NCBI GenBank assembly: GCA_024643915.1 | Contig: JAHEMB010000301.1 | Span: 1-5,491 of the forward strand | Direction of reading: 5' to 3' | Length of the DNA stretch: 5,491 nt | Origin: Rhodothermaceae bacterium | Lineage (GTDB): Bacteria > Bacteroidota > Rhodothermia > Rhodothermales > JAHEMB01 | Shown: positions 1-5,240 of the stretch, piece by piece | Layout of the letters: each line of letters begins with the position of its first letter | Numbering within the stretch: the first letter of the stretch is position 1 | Notes under the pieces: generated by a model | What the model saw: only the letters and a program-made list of their open reading frames with translations | Databases searched by the model: none | Told to the model about the DNA's origin: nothing | Made by a program: the position numbers and the translations under genes

Positions 1-1582
1 CGGTAGACCCGGGACCGTCTGCGATCAGGTGACCGCCATCGAAGAACAGGCGCCTGCTTTCCGGGTTGCCCTGGCTGTCGAGCGCGATGGCTATTATCTG
101 TGCCTTATCTGTCGCCGAATTACTTACGTAGAGCGTGGAGTAGTCGGCAGAAAATGCGATTCCGTTTGGTTTTTCGAGATCCCTGGCGACCACGCTCAAC
201 TCGTTATCCGGCGTCAGGCGAAACACGCCAAAAAACTCGAGCTCGATATCGGGACTGTCATCAAACCCGGCGAGACCATATGGCGGATCGGTAAAGTAGA
301 TGTCACCGGAACGATGAACGGCAATATCATTCGGGCTGTTTATCGACTTGCCGTTATATTTGCTGGCCAGCACTTCGAACTCGGGAACGGGATTATTGAC
401 AGGGGCCAACATGCGCGCAAGTCTCCGGCTACCCTGCTGGGCCAGCAGAAGAGCGCCATTCACGTCGATGGCCAGGCCGTAGAGCCGGTCGATCAGATGC
501 TCCCCAACCCGCACCGACTGCCCAACAAGGTCGTCTTCCTCCATTACTTCGAGGATGCGGTCGAAGCGCACCATGTCGACGAGGTTGCCGCCCCAGGTGG
601 AGTTGATGCGGCTCGGCGTCTGGAAGACGTGCCCCTCCACCTCGTCCAGCTTTCGCCCGGCCAGGATGCCGCAGACCTGTGTTTTCTTGCCGAACGCGAT
701 AAGGTCTGGCTCTACGCCGAGGGCCTGATGCGCCCAGAACGATCCGGTGATACCCACCCCCGTTTGCACCTCGTCGAAGATCAGCAGGGTGTCGTTTTCA
801 TGGGCGAGGTCCTTGAGCGCCTGGAGGAATTCACGACGGAAATGGTTGTCGCCGCCCTCGCCCTGGATGGGTTCGATGATGATGCAGGCTATGTCGTCCT
901 TCCGCTCGTGGAACTGCCGCTTGGCCTGCGCCAGGGCCAGGTCCTCATGCTTGCGCACCTCATCGAGCGTTTCCTCCGTGAGGGGAAATCGCATCTTGGG
1001 ATTGGTGACACGCGGCCAGTTGAACTTGGGGAAGTACATCGTCTTCCGCAGGTCGGCCGTGTTGGTGAGGGAAAGCGTGTAGCCACTGCGCCCGTGGAAG
1101 GCCTGGTCGAAATGCAGCACCTGATGGCCGATCTCCCGCCGGTAGCCTTTCTGCTGATTCTTGCGCACCTTCCAGTCGAAGGCCGTCTTGAGCGCATTCT
1201 CCACAGCGAGGGCCCCACCGGCAACGAAGAAGGCGTACGGCAGGTAGTCGGGAATGCCCACTCGGCTGAACGTCTGCACGAAGCGGGCCATGTGGACCGT
1301 TCGCACATCAGAGTTGGTGATCTTGTTGAGGGCGGCTTCCAGCAGGCGCGCTTTGAACCCCTCGTCCTCGGCCAGCTTCGGATGGTTCATCCCGACGGCG
1401 CTGGAGGCATAAAACCCAAAGAAGTCGAGGTATTCTTTGCCCGTGCGCTGGTCGAATAGCTGGACGCCCCGGCTGCGCGCCATGTCCAGCACCATCGGTA
1501 TTTGGCCTTTGACGAGCATGTGCCGTCCCAGTACCTCCATCACCTGGTCTGGGGCAATGGTGTCAGTCTGAACCATCTCCAT
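1..1582 (-). CDS. lat: LAT (L-lysine 6-aminotransferase) N-terminal region fused in frame to an SMP-30/gluconolactonase fragment; runs off left edge
   Basis: Reading from ATG 1582, 527 codons are open with no stop. Residues 1 to about 368 are a fold-type I, class III PLP aminotransferase closely resembling L-lysine 6-aminotransferase, which moves the epsilon-amino group of lysine to 2-oxoglutarate in lysine catabolism. Visible motifs are GGALAVENALK (122-132), EPIQGEGGDNHF (from E237), DEVQTG (270-275, Asp for the PLP ring nitrogen), FGKKTQVCG (297-305, with K300 as the expected Schiff-base lysine) and NSTWGGN (327-333). Family members are about 450 residues. Here the similarity stops after EHLIDRLY, so the C-terminal small domain (the RGRGLMCAF-like segment and the RFRPP arginine) is absent. 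The frame continues as a beta-propeller of the SMP-30/gluconolactonase type. GAAGAG lies just upstream of the start; a second ATG at 1576 is possible. LAT identity of the N-terminal part is very likely. Activity is doubtful. Lysine specificity is inferred from motif resemblance. Confidence 0.88.
   Translation of the reverse strand, partial: MEMVQTDTIAPDQVMEVLGRHMLVKGQIPMVLDMARSRGVQLFDQRTGKEYLDFFGFYASSAVGMNHPKLAEDEGFKARLLEAALNKITNSDVRTVHMARFVQTFSRVGIPDYLPYAFFVAGGALAVENALKTAFDWKVRKNQQKGYRREIGHQVLHFDQAFHGRSGYTLSLTNTADLRKTMYFPKFNWPRVTNPKMRFPLTEETLDEVRKHEDLALAQAKRQFHERKDDIACIIIEPIQGEGGDNHFRREFLQALKDLAHENDTLLIFDEVQTGVGITGSFWAHQALGVEPDLIAFGKKTQVCGILAGRKLDEVEGHVFQTPSRINSTWGGNLVDMVRFDRILEVMEEDDLVGQSVRVGEHLIDRLYGLAIDVNGALLLAQQGSRRLARMLAPVNNPVPEFEVLASKYNGKSINSPNDIAVHRSGDIYFTDPPYGLAGFDDSPDIELEFFGVFRLTPDNELSVVARDLEKPNGIAFSADYSTLYVSNSATDKAQIIAIALDSQGNPESRRLFFDGGHLIADGPGST
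2..478 (-). other. SMP-30/gluconolactonase-like beta-propeller segment inside the lat frame (both ends missing)
   Basis: From about residue 369 of the minus-strand frame the protein reads GLAIDVNGALLLAQQGSRR, then SPNDIAV with N418, then IYFTDPPYGL, and EKPNGIAFSADY with N473. This order of motifs is typical of the SMP-30/gluconolactonase/LRE family of metal-dependent lactonases. In SMP-30 the metal is held by a Glu in the first blade, an Asn in the NG(I/L) motif and an Asp near the C-terminus. The first-blade Glu is missing here because the N-terminal part of the domain is absent. The C-terminal Asp would lie beyond the window. Codon use is more AT-tolerant than in the LAT part (ATA, AAT, ATT, GTT are frequent). 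A hand count gives 27/60 GC at 301-360 against 40/60 at 601-660. The domain call is firm; its function in this context is unknown. Confidence 0.85.
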
Positions 1583-1688
1583 ATGTTTTCTCTTCAAAAC
1601 GGTCAAAAAAGGGCTTTCATAAAGGGTTTACAGTTTCGAAAGATACGCATTCGCCCCTTCCGCCGCATCGCTCCCTTGAAACTTCATG

Positions 1689-1793
1689 GCCTGCTGTCGG
1701 CCCCCAGCAGGGGATCATTCCGCCCTCATCAGGGTAGCCTTGGCACCCATTGGAGAAGGCCCAGCGGCTGCTACCAACCGAGGGGCACCTCGG
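1689..1793. other. Structured divergent intergenic region: three consecutive stem-loops
   Basis: Three inverted repeats follow one another. CCTGCTG (1690-1696) pairs with CAGCAGG (1705-1711), 7 bp. GGTAGC (1733-1738) pairs with GCTACC (1770-1775), 6 bp with a 31-nt interior. CCGAGG (1778-1783) pairs with CCTCGG (1788-1793) around a GGCA loop, 6 bp. They lie 55 nt or more upstream of lipA and on the far side of the lat start, so they could belong to the leader of either gene or to a small RNA. I could not match them to a known riboswitch class. The rest of the 1583-1848 gap shows no gene. Confidence 0.4.
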
Positions 1794-1848
1794 CTCCGTT
1801 CGATCCCTCTTCGGTGGCCTCGACGACCCCAACGCAGCGAACGTGCAG

Positions 1849-2838
1849 ATGTCAGATAGAACGATAGAGGAGAAGGCCCGCAGCCCGCGCCTGCCGGGCG
1901 AGGTCGAACTCAAACGCGCCCGAAAAAAAACGCTTGCGGTAGGCGACGGCGACCCTGGCCTGTTCGAGTTGCCTGTCGTCCAACAGCCTGCAGGGACGAA
2001 CATCAGGGGCCGACGTCCAGACTGGCTCCGCGTGAAGTTGCCCTACGGCGAGACGTACAAGGCCGTCGCGGACATCATCGAAGAACACGACCTGCACACG
2101 GTTTGCCAGAGTGCGCGCTGCCCCAACATGGGCGAGTGCTGGACGGCAGGCACCGCTACGTTTATGATCCTCGGCAACGTCTGCACGCGCTCCTGCGGGT
2201 TCTGCGCCGTCCTCACGGGCCGCCCCGACGCCGGGCTGGATTGGGACGAGCCGCGCCGCGTGGCCGACGCCGTCCGCCTGATGGGTCTCAAGCATGCCGT
2301 CGTCACCTCGGTCAACCGCGACGAGCGCGAGGACGGTGGCGCCCCCATCTTCGCCGAAACGATCCGCCTCATCAAGGAGCAGGGCGCCACGGTGGAAGTG
2401 CTGACGCCCGACTTCCGCGGCAACCGAAACGCCTGCCGGATAGTCTTCGATGCCCGCCCCGACCTCTTCAACCATAACGTTGAGACGGTCCCGCGCCTCT
2501 ATCGCCGCGTCCGCCCTCAGGCTATTTATCAGCGATCACTCGACGTGCTGCAATGGGCCAAAGAAGCCGGGCTGCGAACCAAGAGCGGCATCATGGTCGG
2601 CCTGGGCGAAACGGACAACGAGGTGCTTACCCTCATGGATGATTTTGTCGCCATCGGCCTGGACGTGATGACCCTCGGACAGTATCTCCAACCGACGCGC
2701 ATGCACCTGCCGGTCGAGGAATTCGTGCACCCCGACAAATTCCGCTGGTATAAGGAAGTCGGAGAGGCCAAGGGCATCGAGCACGTCGAGAGTGGTCCGC
2801 TGGTCCGCTCCTCCTATCACGCCGAACGCCACGTGTGA
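1849..2838 (+). CDS. lipA: Lipoyl synthase LipA (radical SAM)
   Basis: LipA inserts two sulfur atoms at C6 and C8 of protein-bound octanoyl groups on lipoyl domains (pyruvate and 2-oxoglutarate dehydrogenases, GcvH), using S-adenosylmethionine. It is cytosolic. All hallmarks are present, numbered from ATG 1849: the auxiliary-cluster motif CX4CX5C (C86, C91, C97), the radical SAM motif CX3CX2C (C112, C116, C119) and the C-terminal RSSY motif (320-323), whose serine ligates the auxiliary cluster. Also visible are VTSVNRDE, the LTPDFRG region, HNVETV and KSGIMVGLGE. The product is 329 residues, slightly longer than many LipA proteins because of an unconserved basic and acidic N-terminal stretch of about 50 residues. 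The frame stays open upstream to TTG 1750, but that extension crosses the hairpins and looks non-coding, so ATG 1849 is preferred. There is no clear Shine-Dalgarno. No lipB or other lipoate gene is adjacent. The gene is divergent from lat. Confidence 0.96.
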   Translation: MSDRTIEEKARSPRLPGEVELKRARKKTLAVGDGDPGLFELPVVQQPAGTNIRGRRPDWLRVKLPYGETYKAVADIIEEHDLHTVCQSARCPNMGECWTAGTATFMILGNVCTRSCGFCAVLTGRPDAGLDWDEPRRVADAVRLMGLKHAVVTSVNRDEREDGGAPIFAETIRLIKEQGATVEVLTPDFRGNRNACRIVFDARPDLFNHNVETVPRLYRRVRPQAIYQRSLDVLQWAKEAGLRTKSGIMVGLGETDNEVLTLMDDFVAIGLDVMTLGQYLQPTRMHLPVEEFVHPDKFRWYKEVGEAKGIEHVESGPLVRSSYHAERHV

Positions 2839-2859
2839 GGGCGCTGTGTGCGTTTGTGA

Positions 2860-2900
2860 GAACGATCCCGTTACATCTGGGAGCATAATTCGTAACGTTC
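2860..2900 (+). other. Hairpin-forming inverted repeats downstream of lipA
   Basis: GAACG (2860-2864) can pair with CGTTC (2896-2900) and TCCC (2866-2869) with GGGA (2879-2882). Alternatively CGTTAC (2869-2874) pairs with GTAACG (2892-2897). There is no T-run, so it is not a canonical terminator. It sits 22 nt after the lipA stop and just upstream of the -33 element at 2906, so a role as processing hairpin or operator is possible but unproven. Confidence 0.25.
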
Positions 2901-2905
2901 TACGG

Positions 2906-2936
2906 TTTGTGCACGTCCGGCCTCGCTTTATCTTTG
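2906..2936 (+). promoter_or_regulatory. Bacteroidetes-type promoter for the small membrane protein gene at 3013
   Basis: TTTG at 2906-2909, a 19-nt spacer and TATCTTTG at 2929-2936 match the Bacteroidota primary sigma factor consensus (TTTG / TAnnTTTG with a spacer of about 19-21) at every specified base. Transcription would start about 7 nt downstream, near 2943, giving a leader of roughly 70 nt to ATG 3013. This is the only good match I found in the window. Confidence 0.6.
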
Positions 2937-3012
2937 CCCGATTGTTCCTGGGCCATGCAACTATGCACCCGGGAGGCTCTTCCCCCTTTGCACACAACGG
3001 TGAGGTATTGTT

Positions 3013-3186
3013 ATGGCCAACGGAGAAAGTGGGAGCGGCAACACCGCTATCGTCGCCATCGTGATTCTCGTGATTGTCGCCCTCCTCTTCATCTTCCTCT
3101 TTCTGAAGCCTTTCGGCGGCGGCGGCGGCGGAGAGGCCGACGGCCCCGATATCGAGCTAGAGATCAATCCGGACGGCGGTAACTAA
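3013..3186 (+). CDS. Small single-pass membrane protein with glycine linker and acidic tail (57 aa, paralog 1)
   Basis: I do not recognise a named family. The 57-residue protein has a short polar N-terminus (MANGESGSGNT), a strongly hydrophobic helix at about residues 12-31 made mainly of Ile, Val, Ala, Leu and Phe, then KPF, a six-glycine linker (35-40) and an acidic tail with DIELEIN. It is most simply a single-pass inner-membrane protein with a small acidic domain on one side. Orientation is unclear, although K32 after the helix weakly favours a cytoplasmic C-terminus. The start is supported by GGTGAGG about 7-13 nt upstream, by the promoter at 2906-2936, and by exact conservation with the paralog at 3478. 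Residues 7-23 are almost identical to that paralog, and the D-I-x-(V/L) motif of the tail is shared, which argues strongly that this short gene is real. Confidence 0.8.
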   Translation: MANGESGSGNTAIVAIVILVIVALLFIFLFLKPFGGGGGGEADGPDIELEINPDGGN

Positions 3187-3207
3187 GTGCTGTGACAAGC
3201 ATTTTTT
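3185..3207 (+). terminator. Weak intrinsic terminator after small gene 1
   Basis: AAGTGCT (3185-3191) pairs with AGCATTT (3198-3204), 7 bp with one G-U, around the loop GTGACA. T continues to 3207. The stem overlaps the TAA stop of the small gene. It is AT-rich and short, so termination may be partial. Confidence 0.4.
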
Positions 3208-3258
3208 GATGGGTTCTGCACGCTCATTCGCTTCCCGGCCGGCGTTGCTGTGGCTTGT

Positions 3259-3286
3259 CGTAGCGAGACTACGTCGCGCTCCTACG
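3259..3286. repeat. REP-like imperfect palindrome
   Basis: CGTAG (3259-3263), one bulged C, then GAG (3265-3267) pairs with CTC (3279-3281) and CTACG (3282-3286), leaving an 11-nt loop. The sequence has the look of repetitive extragenic palindromes of the GTAGGAGCG...CGCTAC type. Only one copy is visible, so its repetitive nature in the genome is inferred. The rest of the 291-bp gap (3187-3477) shows no gene and no second clear TAnnTTTG promoter. Confidence 0.4.
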
Positions 3287-3477
3287 CCTGGGCAGGAAAC
3301 CGACTCGACGCATGTTCAGCCATCACGAGCCACTTGTCAGAACACTAAGTCACCGTTTGGAAACCGGATTGTTGCAAGAGGCGATGAACAGCACCTTCTT
3401 CGCCAGGTTGTGTTGGCCTGTTAATGGGGGTCACCGTGCCCCTCCGATCAGGCAATCAATCACTTGGTGAATAGACC

Positions 3478-3711
3478 ATGTCAACCCAAGAAAACGGCAG
3501 CGGCAACACCGCTATCGTCGCCATCGTGATTCTGGTAATCGTGGCGGTTATCGGCTTTTTCCTATTCTTCAACCCCGGTAACAACGCCACGACCGACGGC
3601 GCGGACATCAAAGTGCAGGTGGAAACGCCTGACCTTGACTTGCCGGACGCTTCGAGCAATGAGACGCCGACGCCCGAGCCGAGCGACCAGGAGTCGACGG
3701 GCGGTCAATAG
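3478..3711 (+). CDS. Small single-pass membrane protein with acidic Pro/Thr/Ser-rich tail (77 aa, paralog 2)
   Basis: This is a paralog of the gene at 3013 and belongs to no family I can name. The 77-residue product has a polar start (MSTQENGSGNT), a hydrophobic helix at about 12-31 (Ile/Val-rich, then Gly and Phe), a short NPGNNATTDG linker, the DIKVQVETPDLDLP segment and a C-terminal tail rich in Asp, Glu, Ser, Thr and Pro with no predicted structure. Residues 7-23 match the paralog almost exactly, and the DNA is identical over 35 nt (3499-3533 against 3034-3068). After the helix the two diverge, with a six-glycine linker in one and a Thr/Asn linker in the other. Such proteins usually sit in the inner membrane; function and partners are unknown. 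No strong promoter is visible upstream, so it may rely on read-through from the first gene or on a non-consensus promoter in the gap. A strong terminator follows at 3741. Confidence 0.85.
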   Translation: MSTQENGSGNTAIVAIVILVIVAVIGFFLFFNPGNNATTDGADIKVQVETPDLDLPDASSNETPTPEPSDQESTGGQ

Positions 3712-3740
3712 CGCCATCCTCGTTTCGGAGGCAAGAAGCA

Positions 3741-3774
3741 AGCGGTCGGTCTCTGAGAGACCGGCCGCTTTTTT
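3741..3774 (+). terminator. Strong intrinsic terminator
   Basis: AGCGGTCGGTCTC (3741-3753) pairs with GAGACCGGCCGCT (3757-3769), 13 bp with one G-U, around the loop TGA. The last stem T plus the following bases give six Ts (3769-3774). It ends the transcript of the small membrane protein at 3478, 29 nt after its stop, and separates it from the DUF4097-like gene. Confidence 0.92.
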
Positions 3775-3873
3775 GTGCCGGCGCGTCGGCCGTGCCCCAG
3801 CGTAACCTTCGCGGGGCGGCTTCGTCTTCTCTTGCAGATGTTTTTCTCTGCAACCAGCTACCGCCCTGTCGCC

Positions 3874-4659
3874 ATGAGACCTCGCTATGTTCTTTCCTCC
3901 GCCGCCCTCCTCCTCGGTTTCCTCCTTGCCCTCCCCAGCCTCGCCCAGTCGAGCAAGACGATCACGTCCATCGTGAAGATGGCGCCCGACGGAGAAGTGG
4001 TGATCGACAACCACAAGGGCAGCATCCGGGTGACCACCTGGGACCGTGCCGAAGTATCAGTCGAGGCGGAGGTGGTGGCAGAGGATGAGCGGGCGGACGA
4101 ACTGGTTGAAGCAACTGAAATCGTTATTCGCGAGGGGCGTAACCGCGTGTCTATCGAAACGGATTACGACGAGACTGAAGGGATGCGCCGAAGCCTAAAC
4201 AGCCTCTTCCAAAATGGCACGAACCTGCCCGCCGTGCATTACACGGTCCGCATTCCTCGCACGGCCAACCTGGTCATCGATGACCACAAGTCGGATATTC
4301 GTGTGGCCGACCTCGACGGCGATCTGCGCCTCGACACGCACAAGGGTGAGGTGGAACTGACTAACCTCGGCGGTGGGCTTTGGCTCGACACGCACAAAGG
4401 CAATGTGCACGCTTCGTTCACCCGCCTCGCCGGCCCCATCGCCATCGACACACACAAAGGCGACGTCACCCTCCGGCTGCCCCCTGGCGCCGGTTTCGAC
4501 CTCGCCGCCGATATCGGCGCCCGGGGACGCCTCGACGCCGACTTCGGGCTGCGCTCACTGCGCCGGGATGAGGACCGCTACGCGGGCGCCGTTTATGGTG
4601 GTGGCCCGCGCCTCGCCATCGACACGCACAAAGGCGACGTCACGCTTCACACGAAATAG
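3874..4659 (+). CDS. Exported DUF4097-like beta-solenoid protein with HK repeats
   Basis: The 261-residue product from ATG 3874 begins with a clear signal peptide: MRPR, a hydrophobic core LLLGFLLAL, and SLA before QSS, with predicted cleavage after A24. The mature part is built of short beta-strand repeats like the DUF4097 family (putative adhesin/auto-transporter-like beta-solenoids). Six copies of the motif (I/L)D(T/N/D)HK(G/S) begin at residues 44, 135, 153, 171, 191 and 249. The central ones are 18, 18 and 20 residues apart, as expected for one motif per solenoid turn. An acidic, less repetitive segment (about 65-120) interrupts the ladder. The likely location is the periplasm or cell surface. 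The function is unknown, and in DUF4097 it is generally unestablished. An upstream ATG at 3838 is in frame but would bury the signal peptide, so 3874 is preferred. Terminators at 3741 and 4716 make it a single-gene unit. Confidence 0.88.
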   Translation: MRPRYVLSSAALLLGFLLALPSLAQSSKTITSIVKMAPDGEVVIDNHKGSIRVTTWDRAEVSVEAEVVAEDERADELVEATEIVIREGRNRVSIETDYDETEGMRRSLNSLFQNGTNLPAVHYTVRIPRTANLVIDDHKSDIRVADLDGDLRLDTHKGEVELTNLGGGLWLDTHKGNVHASFTRLAGPIAIDTHKGDVTLRLPPGAGFDLAADIGARGRLDADFGLRSLRRDEDRYAGAVYGGGPRLAIDTHKGDVTLHTK

Positions 4660-4715
4660 TCACATCGCTCCCTCTCTCGACAGGACCAAACGCCAGCAGA
4701 GGCCGTATCTTCCCT

Positions 4716-4749
4716 GCGACCGGCGCCCTCATCGGGCCGGTCGCTTTTT
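4716..4749 (+). terminator. Intrinsic terminator between the DUF4097-like gene and ndk
   Basis: GCGACCGG (4716-4723) pairs with CCGGTCGC (4737-4744). Inside, CCC (4726-4728) pairs with GGG (4734-4736) after a two-base CG bulge. TTTTT follows at 4745-4749. It lies 57 nt after the stop of the DUF4097-like gene and 31 nt before ndk, so ndk needs a promoter within or after this stretch. I do not see a consensus one. Confidence 0.85.
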
Positions 4750-4780
4750 ATATCGCCAACCATTCCAGACCATACAGACC

Positions 4781-5209
4781 ATGGCTGTAGAACGCACCCT
4801 CGCCATCATCAAACCCGACGCTGTCGAGAACAATCACATCGGCGCCATCATCAAACGCATTGAAGAGGCAGGCTTTTCCATCCGCACCCTCAAGCTCGTC
4901 CAACTCAGCAAGAAAGAGGCCGAAGGGTTCTACGCCGTTCATCGGGGACGGCCCTTTTTCGAGGAGTTGACCGCTTTCATGTCGAGCGGCCCCTGTATTC
5001 CGCTCGTGCTTGAAAAGGAGAACGCGGTGGCGAGCTGGCGTCACGTCATCGGCGCGACCAACCCCGCCGAGGCGGACGAAGGCACCATTCGCAAGGACTT
5101 CGCCGAATCCCTCGGGCGCAATGCCGTCCACGGCTCAGACTCGGTCGAAAACGGAGAGATCGAAGCGCACTATTTCTTCCCCGAGCATGAGATCGTCGCC
5201 AATTCCTGA
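4781..5209 (+). CDS. ndk: Nucleoside diphosphate kinase
   Basis: NDK transfers the gamma-phosphate between nucleoside tri- and diphosphates through a phosphohistidine, balancing NTP and dNTP pools in the cytosol. The 142-residue product is of normal bacterial size. Visible signatures are ERTLAIIKPDA with K11, Y51, F59, R87 and T93 in WRHVIGATNP, R104, N114, and the active-site motif NAVHGSDS with the catalytic H117. All residues expected for nucleotide binding and catalysis are present. The start at ATG 4781 gives the standard N-terminus (MAVERTLAIIKPD). The same frame is open far upstream into the DUF4097-like gene but is not coding there. No Shine-Dalgarno is evident. The DUF1343 lipoprotein gene starts 31 bp after the stop on the same strand, with no terminator between, so the two may share a transcript. 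Confidence 0.97.
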   Translation: MAVERTLAIIKPDAVENNHIGAIIKRIEEAGFSIRTLKLVQLSKKEAEGFYAVHRGRPFFEELTAFMSSGPCIPLVLEKENAVASWRHVIGATNPAEADEGTIRKDFAESLGRNAVHGSDSVENGEIEAHYFFPEHEIVANS

Positions 5210-5218
5210 TTTTAGAAA

Positions 5219-5232
5219 CGGGCCTTCGCCCG
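5219..5232 (+). other. Short GC hairpin between ndk and the DUF1343 gene
   Basis: CGGGC (5219-5223) pairs with GCCCG (5228-5232) around the loop CTTC. There is no T-run, so it is not an intrinsic terminator. It ends 8 nt before the next ATG, in the ribosome-binding region, and could dampen initiation there. Confidence 0.3.
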
Positions 5233-5240
5233 GACCTGCC

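Noticed and set aside
29..1459. Long plus-strand open frame of 476 codons opposite the lat/SMP-30 gene
   Set aside because: Its codons are exactly the reverse complements of the minus-strand codons, and it shows no recognisable domain. The minus strand carries clear LAT and SMP-30 motifs. It is an antisense shadow, open because the coding strand uses few TTA, CTA and TCA complements.
1640..1735. Hammerhead ribozyme on the minus strand (CTGATGAG followed later by CGAAAC)
   Set aside because: The bases after CTGATGAG are not complementary to those before CGAAAC, so stem II cannot form, and no matching stems I and III are seen.
1797..1806. tRNA T-loop-like GTTCGATCCC
   Set aside because: The flanking five bases on each side do not pair as a T-arm, and no acceptor, D or anticodon arms can be placed around it.
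1721..1810. SAM-I riboswitch upstream of lipA
   Set aside because: Some fragments look alike (CTCATC, GGAG, GGCCC, CAACC), but no GATGAG partner for P1 is found and the GGUGCUAAUUCC core is not present.
1750..1848. N-terminal extension of lipA from TTG 1750
   Set aside because: The extension crosses the stem-loops, resembles no LipA N-terminus and would make the protein 362 residues, longer than usual. ATG 1849 gives 329.
1852..2475. Minus-strand open frames (207 and 142 codons) within lipA
   Set aside because: Antisense shadows of a gene with complete LipA motifs; their translations show no domain.
3562..4014. Minus-strand open frame of 150 codons across the terminator
   Set aside because: It spans two plus-strand genes and a strong plus-strand terminator, is of low complexity and has no recognisable motif.
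4373..4780. Upstream extension of the ndk frame into the DUF4097-like gene
   Set aside because: The frame is merely open across the repeats of the other gene. The standard NDK N-terminus starts at 4781, after an intrinsic terminator.
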